DNA from: Coptodactyla brooksi
Lineage: Eukaryota > Arthropoda > Insecta > Coleoptera > Scarabaeidae
Direction: 5' to 3'
Assembly: GCA_033557675.1 (NCBI GenBank)
Contig: JAWQRM010000364.1
Location: 1-23,648 of the forward strand
Length of the DNA stretch: 23,648 bases
The notes beneath the pieces were generated by a model. The model had not been told where the DNA came from and ran no database searches. It worked only from the letters and a program-made list of their open reading frames with translations. A program made the translations under genes and the position numbers. Shown one piece after another: positions 9,815 through 18,538 of the stretch (its first letter is position 1; each line of letters opens with the position of its first letter).

Positions 9815-10521
9815 CTAAATGAAAGATGCAAAGTTGCCTCCTAATATCGTCAAAAAATACCCCAATCTGTCGTAGAAATTTCGCTTTTCTTTGGAGAGCA
9901 TTTCTGGAGTAATAGTTTGACGAACTTGAATAATTTTTATTCTGACCTTATGCAAACTATTGGTTCGCTGATAAATGATTTCTTTAGTGTACCCCCACAA
10001 AAAGAAATCATTTGGCAATGTAGAGGGCCCTACAATGCTGCCACTTCTGCTAATAATACGATCAGGGAAAGTATTTCTCAGACATTCTCACCCTCATCCT
10101 ATTATAAGCAGGACAACCATTATGCTGAAACCAAACCTCGTTAAAGTTGAGTGGGAGGTTTCGGACGGCAGGAATCACTTGGTTCTGCAATAGTTCTAAA
10201 TATTTGTTGGCATCAATGAAAAAAGTTTCAATGATGAAATCACCTAAAATGCCAGTCTAAACATTTAGCTTTTGTTCAAAATAAAATACTTCCTAAGAAA
10301 TTTTCTGTCCTCAGAAAAAATGTCTTGCATAGTTCCCACTTTAAAGCAACGGAATTTGTTGCACTTCAAAATGTTCTTGTCCATTCGAACACTCACACCA
10401 ACTTCTTTGCAGATTTGTCTGCTAGAGACGGGTGCACTGATTATGATAAATGCGCAGGTATCAGTTTCCCTAGCCTCTCTTTCAAGCTTCAATTGAGGTT
10501 GTCGAGGGTCGCGAATTTTCA
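9815..10521 (-). pseudogene. Mariner-type transposase pseudogene, right copy
   Basis: Same family as the left copy and more complete. Reading the minus strand: KIRDPRQPQLK (10521 on), SSRQICKEVGVSV, NKFRCFKVGTMQDIFSED, a damaged middle with IIETFFID, YLELLQNQVIPAVRNL, FNEVWFQHNGCPAYN (catalytic D changed to N), FPDRIISRSGSI, then LPNDFFLWGYTKEIIYQ and TITPEMLSKE, ending near NFASFI and a stop at 9815. The third catalytic Asp of the NDFFLWG motif is present, the proline-rich PPRSP that should precede it is replaced, and several frameshifts occur. The N-terminal HTH start present in the left copy is missing. Non-functional. Confidence 0.87.
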
Positions 10522-11516
10522 TTGTTCAATCATTTATTTTGTCTGTTGTGACTTAACCAATTATGGACGAATGTATGAATTTTCCTTAGTTTGTCCTTAT
10601 AATATGTATTAGTAAATAAAGGATTCTGAGTAAAACAGAAACTATCCCAGACCTGAAATTTTATTGTTAACAACTAGCATATACATTTCTTACAAAAGAA
10701 AATTGAAAACAGTTTACAGTTTCTTTTTTTTATTACTTATCGGCGATATATCTGCCCACTTGCATGAAATGCCAGTTATTAAACAGTCTGTTGCTATGTA
10801 ATTAACTGTGACACTCATAAAGTGTTATGGTGAAGTTTTATCATTTAAGTCATTAAGAATATTGATAATAATAATAATTGTATCCTATCTACCTACACTG
10901 CATTTCCATCTACACAGATTTGTAACTTCTTGTCATTCGCCATCGTTCACTTACATGCTAACTATATGACAGAGATGACAAACGTTAGCAAATGACCGAA
11001 GGTTGCCGCAAAAATACACTTCTATTCATCATTCGTTGATCGCAGTGATGAATCCACCACAGTTTCACCGGAATTAACACAAAAATTTATTTTGACGTCT
11101 AGAAACGTTTGACAAAAGCGAATGTAAAAAGAGGAGTGTCTATTTCGTCTTTATTAATAAATAAAATTAACGAACATTTCTAGACGTTTAGAAATTTTTA
11201 GTTTATTCAATTTCCTCTAAATATTGTACAAGTGTTATTTATAGTATTTATTCATACATCCTTTCATACTGTAAAAGAAAGTTGGAAATATTGTCTCGAA
11301 TTAATTTCATGTCATAGAAAAATTCATAAAATATCACATATTAACAATGCTCGTTTACAGAGGTTGTATTTATTTACATTACTCTCCAGTATATTTAATA
11401 GTATATGGTGGTATACTTAATAATGACGATTGTAAAAATAATTTACACAAACTGAGCAATAGATATCTCAATAGGTATTTTATAAATTATTTGCCTTAGA
11501 TGAAATTGAACAAACC
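10522..11516. other. Intergenic DNA between the palindrome and TIAR
   Basis: No gene, RNA or known TE recognised. One imperfect inverted repeat occurs: acgtctagaaacgtt at 11095-11109 and aacatttctagacgt at 11173-11187 (one mismatch in 15). Open frames at 11232-11420 and nearby are not convincing. Confidence 0.55.
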
Positions 11517-11522
11517 TTTATT
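11517..11522 (-). terminator. AATAAA polyadenylation signal for TIAR
   Basis: TTTATT on the plus strand, 136 bp past the TIAR stop on the minus strand (reads GAATAAAGG). No genomic poly-A tract follows it, which would be expected just after a young retrocopy. Confidence 0.65.
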
Positions 11523-11657
11523 CATTTATATTATAGCAAATAGTCCCAGTTTCATTAAAGTAACACAATTACTCGCTGCAACTTATAAATGGCTACTCAG
11601 TTGTATAAACACTTGAACATGCAGTTGCAATTGGTAATATGTATTTTAAGCGTCCGT

Positions 11658-12761
11658 TCACTGCGAAGGATACTTCTGCATTGTTGCATACATCACCGGT
11701 GTATTCGGTTGTTGTCCGCCTTGCGCTGACCATTGCCCCTGCTGCGGTACCATACAATATTGTTGTCCGGTTGCCGCGTAAGGATATTGATACGCGTAAC
11801 CCTGCATATATCCTTGCGCATACCCCTGAGGATACCAATATTGTCCGTATCCGTAAGGGTATTGTGCCGCCTGGACATTATTAACGACCCCCTGTTGCAT
11901 GGAAGACGACTCGTTGCCAACGCCCCCATTCTCCTTTCCCCAGAAGCATTTGACCACCTGGCCGTTTATTTCCGTATTGTGAACGTTTTCGATGGCGTGT
12001 GTGGCCGATTCCTTATTGGCGAATCTAATAAACGCGTAACCCTTATCTTTAAAAACCCTAATATCTTGGATAATACCGAATCGGGCGAAAGTTTTCTGCA
12101 TCAACTCCTCTGTTATGCCGTTGACGAATCCACCGCAATATACCGTGCAGTTTGTCGGCGAACTCTGATTGTACACCTCCTCGAAGGTGGCCTGTTTCCC
12201 TTTAGTGGCCGGCTTTTCGCTTCTGGGCGGCGGCGGCTTCCGTGTAGACCAATTAGTGCGAATCGAACGAGACCCTAACCACTGACCGTTCATGGCCTGT
12301 ATTGCGTTCTCGGCCTCGGCCTTTTTCACGAACGATACGAAAGCGTACCCCTTGGACTTTAAGGTTTGGGGATCTCGCACTATCCTACAATTTGATATTT
12401 CCCCGAAGGGAGCGAAGGCCTCTCTCAGGGTCTCAGTCTCGATCTCGGGCGATAGGTCGCCGACGAATATGTGATGGTGGTTGGAAGTGTCGGTCTTGGG
12501 TTGATTTCCGGGACTCGTGGCCCAGTTAACCTTCATCTCCTTATCGAGAAATAACCGCTTGTTCATGGCGGCGAGGGCGGTCGACGCGGATTGGTGATTG
12601 GTAAATTCCACAAAGGCGTACGGGTCGTTGCCGGGTTCGCGGATAATCTTGCACCCCTTGACCGGGCCGATTTGCGAGAACAGGGCGCAAAGCAGGTCCT
12701 CGGACACAGAACCGTCCAAATTGCCTACATATAAAGTTTTTGGCTGGCTTTCCTCCGACAT
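11658..12761 (-). CDS. Rox8: TIA-1/TIAR-type RNA-binding protein (Rox8-like), intronless
   Basis: TIA-1/TIAR proteins bind U-rich RNA, control splicing in the nucleus, and repress translation in cytoplasmic stress granules. The uninterrupted 367-residue frame (human TIA1 is about 386) has three RRMs: residues 8-83 (RNP2 LYVGNL, RNP1 NDPYAFVEF), 96-173 (IFVGDL, SKGYAFVSF) and 204-277 (VYCGGF, DKGYAFIRF). The C-terminus, 278-367, is rich in Gln, Tyr and Gly (QYPYGYGQYWYPQGYAQGY), matching the prion-like tail of the family. ATG at 12759-12761 has A at -3 (tcaacATG) and the family-typical MSEESQPKTLYVGN start. No intron occurs, and the coding part is far more GC-rich than the rest of the window. 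It is divergent from the RWD exon at 13278. The intact frame indicates selection. The symbol is by family; whether this is the only copy in the genome is unknown. Confidence 0.95.
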   Translation of the reverse strand: MSEESQPKTLYVGNLDGSVSEDLLCALFSQIGPVKGCKIIREPGNDPYAFVEFTNHQSASTALAAMNKRLFLDKEMKVNWATSPGNQPKTDTSNHHHIFVGDLSPEIETETLREAFAPFGEISNCRIVRDPQTLKSKGYAFVSFVKKAEAENAIQAMNGQWLGSRSIRTNWSTRKPPPPRSEKPATKGKQATFEEVYNQSSPTNCTVYCGGFVNGITEELMQKTFARFGIIQDIRVFKDKGYAFIRFANKESATHAIENVHNTEINGQVVKCFWGKENGGVGNESSSMQQGVVNNVQAAQYPYGYGQYWYPQGYAQGYMQGYAYQYPYAATGQQYCMVPQQGQWSAQGGQQPNTPVMYATMQKYPSQ

Positions 12762-13277
12762 GTTGACGCCGGCAAAACACTACTTTACGTACACTCTCGT
12801 TTAACGTTTTCAGTACTTCGTACACATTTAGTTCAGGACGAAAGGAAAGCGGGCAGTCCTCTCATAAATTGTTAAAACAAATCGTCAACACGAAACAAGA
12901 TGATGACAAAAACTATGGCCACTTTCTCTTCTTATTATTTTATGTCAAATGTGATAAAGATAGCAACATGTTTTCGTGACACAAAATAAAAGATTATTAA
13001 CGATTTTTACTGATTACTGTGATTCTTTTTCGCGAATAAAAATCTGGAGAGTCTTTCAGATGCGCGCGAGTGCCCCACGTTTTATAAATTTTGGCATACG
13101 TCGGAAAAGAGACATTTTAGAATAAAAGTATGTTGGACAACCTGTCGGGTAACAAAGAAATCGTAGAAACTTCACAGCTGTACTACGTACACAACAACTT
13201 ACGATACGCGAGGTTAGGATCGTGACAACAAGTTGCGGTGTTCGGGCTTCTTGCTGTTGGTTTACGATGAAGGAAAG
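12762..13277. promoter_or_regulatory. Divergent promoter region between TIAR and the RWD-domain gene
   Basis: The two start codons face away from each other across 516 bp, so both 5' UTRs and promoters must fit here unless non-coding first exons lie elsewhere. CpG-containing stretches occur (gatgcgcgcgagtgcc near 13060-13075; gacgccggc near 12765). I see no clear TATA box at a sensible distance from either ATG. Boundaries are inferred from the genes, not from a motif. Confidence 0.5.
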
Positions 13278-13281
13278 ATGA
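13267..13281 (+). CDS. Short upstream ORF (MKER-stop) overlapping the next start codon
   Basis: ATG AAG GAA AGA TGA; its stop TGA (13279-13281) overlaps the ATG at 13278-13280 as ATGA. The uORF start has A at -3. If transcribed in this form, ribosomes would have to reinitiate or leak past it to make the RWD protein. Existence of the sequence is certain; function is inference. Confidence 0.4.
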   Translation: MKER

Positions 13282-13334
13282 CAGACCAAGAGAGTCCAGA
13301 GGAAAGACAAAATGAAGAATTTGAAGTACTTAAG
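13278..13334 (+). CDS. Probable first coding exon of an RWD-domain protein (GCN2/IMPACT type)
   Basis: The exon encodes 19 residues, MTDQESPEERQNEEFEVLK, followed by a donor GTAAAT at 13335. The pattern ERQNEE-x-EVLK matches the start of RWD domains, where an acidic ERQ..E.E.L stretch precedes a [SA]IY/F segment. RWD domains are found in the eIF2-alpha kinase GCN2, in IMPACT and in RWDD proteins, and in the first two they bind GCN1. ATG has A at -3. The codon phase at the donor is 0. I could not find the second exon within the window; the next 10 kb are transposon-rich, so the gene likely has a very long first intron, or has been separated from its remainder. GCN2 versus IMPACT cannot be decided from 19 residues. 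Confidence 0.55.
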
Positions 13335-13540
13335 GTAAATAATCACTCTGTACAACTATGTAGAGAAATAATCGCCCTACTCAAAAAGTAGTAGACCAGT
13401 GTTGTTTTTTACTTTCTACGGGTAAAATTAAATTGTTCACATTTTATTGAGACAATGAAACAACAAGAATAGCAAATCGTTCCTTTATTTGTGCATTTAA
13501 CTCGCCAATAATTCTCTTCTACCCCTCTGCCCCACAAGCC

Positions 13541-13627
13541 CGTGCGAGTGCATAGTACATTTCTGATGTCCTGGGAGGATGTACTTGCTAGCGCTGCTTG
13601 ACATCGTCTTACGTACACTTATTTTTT
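13541..13627 (+). repeat. Conserved 87-bp repeat block, isolated copy 3
   Basis: From cgtgcgagtgcatagtaca through gatgtcctgggaggatgta and gctagcgctgcttgacatcg to cttatttttt. Unlike copies 1 and 2 it has no transposase next to it. A minus-strand open frame (13409-13618) crosses it, but I see no domain and do not call it a gene. Confidence 0.85.
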
Positions 13628-13757
13628 GACATGTTGCTGCCACGGTACTTTTCAGAATTCTGATGTAAAAAGCCAATTTAATTTAAGCGTACTATAAAGG
13701 TGTCCCAGGAGGTACTGTACAAACTGAATTGGCATGTTCCTTAGGTCAATTTAAGTA

Positions 13758-13765
13758 GAAAACGT
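13758..13765. repeat. 8-bp target-site duplication of Merlin, left copy
   Basis: gaaaacgt, identical to 15038-15045, immediately outside the Merlin terminal repeats. The uninterrupted right mariner TIR contains a single gaaaacgt at the corresponding place. Confidence 0.95.
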
Positions 13766-15037
13766 GGCGCTTATGTACGTTAACGGACCCACTATTTTTT
13801 GTATGAAATTTTACAGAAAAGCTGATCAATTTCAATATGCTGATCACGAGTTTATTAATGATATTTTAATAAAAATACATAATTTTTAACAGAAAGAAAT
13901 GATTTAAACAAAAATAGAAAAACACGTAGATTTTAAAAAGTTGAGACCAAAAATTAAAAAAATATTTCAGACTTCTCGCCGAATTCTTGACGCCGCATAA
14001 ATTCTTGAATTCTTAAATTCTTGGTGCGAACGTTTAGACAGTGAGATTTTTAAATTTTTTCTTTGCAGCGAGTCGATTGTGATTCGACATTTTGTGTATG
14101 AGCACCGGTCTTAGGATTTGCAAAGTTAACACTAGAGCCCGGATTTCTAAGCATTAAGCTTATTATAAATATTATAGATATTACAGATACATTTTCTCTA
14201 GTTATCACTATGATTAACAGTTAAATGTTTGTAACCTTCAGGTAATTCCACCGTACGCACGCCATAAGTCAGAATATATTATCGATCCAGATCCGACATA
14301 TTCTTGAATCATAGCTAGCAATGTTTTCCTAATTGAGAACCTTTCTCGATTCCACCAAACATCCACTGGCGTTGATGGCTTCCCACCTTCCTACGTTATA
14401 TTTTCTTTTTGAAATGCTTGTTTCGTCGATTTCAATTTCAAGTCTAGGACCGCTGATGGTTCTTGGATTTTCAATGAAATATTCAGCAAAAATATCCCGG
14501 CAATACTGTGCGAACTGAATTAATATTAGATTTAATTGCAATTCCTGTTTCATAAGCAATATGCTCAAATGTACACAATTGATGAAGGTAATATGATAAT
14601 TAATAAACCTTTTTTGGGCCGATCCGAATTTCTTCAAAAAAAGTACCAACATAATGATCAATTTTCGGTTTTTTGTTATTTTGTCTACAATCACGTCGAT
14701 TACATGTTCAGACCATGCATTGTTCTTCATTTTCACATGTTCATCATCAAACAAATCATCAGAAAGTCTTAACTTTTCGTACAAATTCGCTAAGGTGAAA
14801 TTTTGCAACTGTTTTATTTGTGTCATTGGTAAATGACTGCAAACTGAGATGACAATTAATAAATGTCAATAAAAAGATGACTGCACACCAAGATGACTAT
14901 TAATACATGTCAGTATGTCAAAAAAAGACGAAAAAATTATTAAATTTTTGATCAGCATATCGAAAAACGTCTTTCTGTAAAATTTCATACAAAATGAACA
15001 AACAATAATAGTGGGTCCATTAATGTACATAAGCGCC
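13766..15037 (-). mobile_element. Merlin (IS1016-like) DNA transposon, 1272 bp, complete ends
   Basis: Both ends begin ggcgcttatgtac when read inward (13766 upward, 15037 downward) and continue as a diverged inverted repeat of roughly 100 bp sharing ggacccactatt, tgtatgaaattttacagaaa and atatgctgatca. A perfect 8-bp duplication (gaaaacgt) flanks it; Merlin elements make 8-9 bp duplications. The internal minus-strand transposase remnant has the ISXO2/Merlin catalytic signature. It lies inside the left TIR of the mariner-type element, so it is the younger of the two. Confidence 0.93.
14209..14826 (-). pseudogene. Merlin transposase pseudogene
   Basis: The longest frame (14826 to 14329, 165 residues) holds SGPRLEIEIDETSISKRKYN, the ISXO2/Merlin DDE signature with the first catalytic Asp in EIDET. 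It ends at a stop just after GCLVESRK. In a shifted frame homology continues as MIQEYVGSGSIIYSDLWRAY (second catalytic Asp in the YSDxWRAY motif) and GYKHLTVNHS near 14209. The expected C-terminal part with the catalytic Glu (HTNxIE-type) is not found before the terminal repeat. At least one frameshift and a C-terminal deletion make it inactive. Residues 1-110 are AT-driven and less recognisable. Confidence 0.88.
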
Positions 15038-15045
15038 GAAAACGT
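15038..15045. repeat. 8-bp target-site duplication of Merlin, right copy
   Basis: gaaaacgt, directly after the Merlin end; the mariner TIR resumes with cccataaacaggtaac. Confidence 0.95.
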
Positions 15046-15192
15046 CCCATAAACAGGTAACAATTCGCAATAGTTACCCACATACAAGCATTCGAAGTTT
15101 ATAAATGATCACGTATTTTTTTTTAAATTATTATTGAGAACAGAAAATTAAAAAATGTAAAACACACATTAAACAAACAAAACATAAAAAAA

Positions 15193-16013
15193 TCACTTCA
15201 ATTGTTCAAAATGACCTCTTTGAGCATTAATACAAAGATGGCTCCGATCTAAAATTGGCCGAGTAGCCACCCAAAGTACCTTGTGGTTGTTCCGTATTTG
15301 TTGACACGCATCCCGAATATGCGGTATTAATTCAGCTCTGATATTAACTTTTACCTCGTATACTAAACTTTTCAAATGACCCCACAGGTAGGGTAAGGGA
15401 CATTTAGATAATCTGTCACATGCCGACTAAAATGAGGAGGAGCCCCATCTTGTTACAGAAACATTTGTTAATTTATTAGTAAAGGTACTTCTTCCGAAAG
15501 CAGTAGCAATTCATTCCGCAAAAAGTTAGCATATACTTCTCCTGTAATACGTTCCTCAAAGAAAAAAGTTCCAATAAGTTGATGGTTAATCATACCACAC
15601 CATACGTGGCATACGTTAACAGAAAATCTGCGCTGAAAGTTAGTTTCTGTTGTGCTATGTGGATTTTCTGTGGATCTGACCACAAACGAGAATTGAGAAT
15701 TTTTCCTTGAATCTCACTGGCAGAAATTCAAGTACAAAGCAAAATCTCTAGGTTCTGGGTACTAAACCTTTTGTATGTGATAGGGATACAAAAGCCCATC
15801 ATTTAACTGCACAGGATGGTCAGATTTTGTTGAAAGTGATGGAAATTAACCATGAGTTCGTACATATTGAAACACAGAAAAAAAGGTTTGTTGATTTGGC
15901 ACCCTCATGTTGGAAAACCGTCGTTCCCTAACGGCAGCTTTTGCATTTCCATCACAAAATCCATAAATGTAAAAAATGTGAGCATACTTTCCGTTAGAAA
16001 AATGACAAGGCAT
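15193..16013 (-). pseudogene. Mariner-type transposase pseudogene with DUF4817-like N-terminus
   Basis: Minus strand from ATG at 16013: MPCHFSNGKYAHIFYIYGFC, then GNAKAAVRE and, after a frameshift, FPNMRVPNQQTFFSVFQ, the N-terminal DNA-binding region of the insect DUF4817 transposase group. A gap follows, then the catalytic part: STENPHSTTETNFQRRFSVN, INHQLIGTFFFEERITGEVY, EEVPLLIN, and in another frame QDGAPPHFSRHVTDYLNVPY (second catalytic Asp, about 15444-15452). The stretch that should hold the third Asp (PPRSPDLTP-type) is deleted, joining directly to LWGHLKSLVYEVKVN, ending at HFEQLK and a stop at 15193. Multiple lesions; inactive. Lies between the TIRs 13697 and 16236. Confidence 0.9.
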
Positions 16014-16349
16014 TTTGCATTTCAATTACACTAAAATCAACTATGACATTAATAGAAAACAAATCAACAAATGACAGATTGTTTCGCTATTGTTTCTCCA
16101 GTTGACTGATAGTAATTTATTTTCAATAAATACGTGACTATTGTGAATTGGATCAATGTATATGGGACGTTTTCTATATAAATTGACCTGAGGAATGTGT
16201 CGATTCAGTTTGTACACTACCTCTTGGGGCACCCTGTATAATGTGATCTCTCAGTTAGTTGGGGTTAGTTTAAAATTCTCTCGAAAAGTTTTTTCGGTTA
16301 CTTGATTAGTTTAAAATTGTCTCCGTATTCCAAAGGTTCTTAATTAAGT

Positions 16350-17596
16350 ATGTCGCTGGAAAGAAAACGTTTGTCGCTAAAAAACAAAACAAATACAATC
16401 GCGGAAAGTGAAAAGTATGAAGCTGGAAAAATACAAATTAACGATATTATGAAAAAATAAAATGATTCGTAGAGGATGCAGTAATGTATAATTGGTTTTG
16501 CAAAGCTAGAAATAAAGCAATTCCAATATCTGGGGCGCTACTTAAACAAAAAGCACTGGAGACAGCAAGCAGTTTAAAGATGAAAAATTTCGCAACATCT
16601 AATGGATGGTTGGAAAGTATCTGCCGGCGACAGAGTATAACTTTTAAAACAATTTGTGGTGAGTCCGCAGAGGTTAATTTGGGCGATATAGAGGACGGGA
16701 AAACTAAGTTACCGCTGATTTTAAGAAATTGTTCTCCTCGAGATGTCTTTATTACCGCGTCATGCCAAATAAGACATTTGCATTAAAAAATGAGAATTGT
16801 GCAGAACAACGTTTAACTATTTTACTGTGTGTAAATATGGAAGGCGAGAAAGAAGATCCATTAATAATTGGAAAAAGCAAAAATCCTGTTATTTTAAGGG
16901 TAATCATGTTGTAAAACTACCCTTAGAATGGGTTTCTAACAAAAAGGCATGGATGATAACGGAAATTATGACAAGATGGCTACATAAATTTGACAATAAA
17001 ATAAAAAAACAAAATAGAAAAGTGTTCCTCTTTTTTGATAACGCCATGTCACATTCTAAAGTACCATTAGAAAATGTTAAACTAGTCTTCCTGCCGCCAA
17101 ACACCACTTCGCATTGTTAGCCCTTGGATTAAGGTACAATTCAAAATTTCAAATTGACTTGCAGATGTTTTTTTATTAAAAGACTTCTAACGTTTATTGA
17201 TAGCGAATGTGATTTTGAAAATTCTGAAAAATACATAAATTTAGCCAATGCACTTATATGGATTACAGCTGCTAGGAAAAAGTTACCTCTTGCTACAGTT
17301 AAGAAATGTTTTCCAAGACCGGATTCTGTGATGCCCAACTCTTTCCTACAGTTCGTAATGAAAGTGTGGATTTAGACGTATATGCTTCTGTCGATAGTCA
17401 CGTGCGTACAGAGAACCCTAACTTCAGTACCACAGAAATTGTTGGAGAATTGTGCAATAATGATGAAGCACATAACTCTGGTAATAGTGATGTGGACGAA
17501 TGTGAAAACTGGGACAAAAAAGTTATGCAATCATTAATTGAAAAGTATGGCAATAACCATACTTCCAGGCCTTCTTATTGGCCATCCAATAAATAG
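16350..17596 (+). pseudogene. Tigger/pogo-type transposase pseudogene, plus copy
   Basis: Pogo-like transposases carry N-terminal HTH/CENP-B domains and a DDE_1 domain. From ATG at 16350 come MSLERKRLSLKNKTNT, then after a stop the CENP-B-like segment YNWFCKARNKAIPISGALL (16487 on), NGWLESICRRQSITFKT and GESAEVN. A deletion removes the NADE motif with the first catalytic Asp, and the frame shifts to YYRVMPNKTFALKNENCAEQ, PLIIGKSKNP and, shifted again, VSNKKAWMITEIM, KVFLFFDNAMSH (second Asp), VFLPPNTTSH, then a stop replacing Gln before PLD (third Asp). The C-terminus INLANALIWITAARKKLPL leads into an acidic tail ending at a stop, 17594-17596. At least three frame changes and two nonsense codons. 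Confidence 0.9.
17543..17564. repeat. 8-bp hairpin at the junction of two facing Tigger copies
   Basis: aagtatgg (17543-17550), loop caataa, ccatactt (17557-17564). To the left the plus-strand Tigger tail continues; to the right the minus-strand copy begins with its NKKAW motif. The hairpin marks the place where the two meet. Confidence 0.8.
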
Positions 17597-18164
17597 GATG
17601 GTTGTTGATGTTTATTTCTTTAAATGAGCATGGCGTTGTTAATTTGTTAATAACCAATGGTTTCATTATATGATCGCCTGAAGCGTTGCAGCAAAAAAGA
17701 ACTATTATACGACTTTTCGCTGCTTTATGACCACCAGCTGATATGTGAGCTTTAGCCAAATAGGTTCTTTCTGGCATCTTTTTTCCAAAATAACCCAAAC
17801 TCATCAGCATTGATGACCTGGTTAGGAGCGTACCAATTAACGGCTATAATTTCGGTAAATTTTGCCGAGTATTGTTGCGCTATAGCTGAATCAGCAGATG
17901 CTTCACCTTTTCAAATCTTTCACACCAACCATAGCTTGCAGAAAAAGCCAGCTTCATTTCAGCTGAAGAAGTAGATTGTAACTGATTCTTAATTCTTTCA
18001 TAAACCTTCAAAGCCTTATTTGTAATTGTATTGATATCAATTGGTCTTCTCGCCATGTCATTACTGCTTTTTCCATATTTTCCATTGCAACATCTCTTAC
18101 GTATGAAGCTTTGCTCATACTTGTAGAAGATCCAGTGCCACACTTTTTTTAATGGAATCTTCAT
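17566..18164 (-). pseudogene. Tigger/pogo-type transposase pseudogene, minus copy, C-terminally truncated
   Basis: Minus strand from 18164 reads through a CENP-B-like N-terminal part (NKALKVYERIKNQL, SSAEMKLAFSASYGWCERFE), then after a frameshift SAKFTEIIAVNWYAPNQVIN followed by ADEFG (first catalytic Asp, about 17805-17815), KKMPERTYLAKAHISAGGHK, RIIVLFCCNASGDHIMKPLV and YWMANKKAWK. Homology stops there at about 17566, so the second and third catalytic Asp and the whole C-terminus are missing. It is a different Tigger lineage from the plus copy, with the first catalytic Asp kept where the plus copy lost it. Neither copy can work alone. Confidence 0.9.
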
Positions 18165-18538
18165 TTTTTCTTATTATTCCTATTGTATTCTTATTTTAAT
18201 TTCTTTTGGCATGGTAAAACCCCTAAAATTTGAATAAAATTATAAGAATGCTACAAAAAAACTATAATTGTTTGTCACTAACCAGTGAATATGAAGTTTT
18301 AAAAAATTCTGAATAGATAAACACAATAATGTACACCTTTCTGCCCCTAAAAATTTACTGCACTAAATCACATGCGCAGAAAGTTTGTTTGTGCATACAA
18401 AGTTTGCAATTTCCATTTTTAGATTGGAATAAATGGAATTCAGAATAGAACCAAAATAAAAAATGACTTGAAATATAAGCGACAATGTTACCAATTAAAA
18501 AATGACAGTAATAATGCAGAAATTTTTTGTTAAATCTC
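18165..18538. other. AT-rich flank of the minus-strand Tigger copy
   Basis: Should include the 5' untranslated part and terminal repeat of the minus Tigger element, but I could not define its end. No other gene or repeat recognised. Confidence 0.4.

Larger units (their letters stand above)
8094..10521. repeat. Large inverted repeat: two facing mariner-type copies around a 478-bp spacer
   Basis: Bases 8094-9097 and 9576-10521 are diverged reverse complements. Matches run from tgaaaattcgcg at the outer edges to attttcccatt[t/c]g[g/a]tat at the inner edges, including the transposase remnants, AT-rich tails and a strongly conserved block (8928-9015 / 9631-9718). Copies differ by indels: the right one keeps a stretch coding for IPAVRNLPLNFNEVWFQ that the left one lost. 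Both carry the same Asp-to-Asn change at the second catalytic site. The spacer 9098-9575 matches neither arm and holds a perfect 12-bp hairpin (9396-9423). Confidence 0.88.
13697..16236 (-). mobile_element. Mariner-type element (about 1.26 kb) split by a Merlin insertion
   Basis: Terminal inverted repeats of about 105 bp bound the element. The right end read inward begins cagggtgccccaagaggtag (16236 downward) and the left end aaaggtgtcccaggaggtac (13697 upward); both continue as gta[c/g]tgtacaaactgaat...aggtcaattta...gaaaacgtcccat. TATA stands outside each end (13693-13696 and 16237-16240), consistent with TA target duplication. The left repeat is interrupted at 13765 by the Merlin element and resumes at 15038. 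Subtracting 1280 bp (Merlin plus one duplication) leaves 1260 bp, a normal mariner length. The transposase is on the minus strand. Confidence 0.9.

Noticed and set aside
11693..12825. Several long open frames opposite or overlapping TIAR (for example 11733-12278 plus, 181 codons; 12541-12825 minus)
   Set aside because: They are shadows of the GC-rich TIAR coding sequence; they have low-complexity, Arg-rich composition and no domain, while the 367-codon frame has three clear RRMs.
13056..13355. Minus-strand 99-codon frame across the divergent promoter
   Set aside because: No domain, composition like non-coding sequence, and it runs antisense through the better-supported RWD exon.
13409..13618. 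Minus-strand 69-codon frame (starts MYVRRCQAALAS)
   Set aside because: It is made largely of the 87-bp repeat block; the other two copies of the block have stops in that frame.
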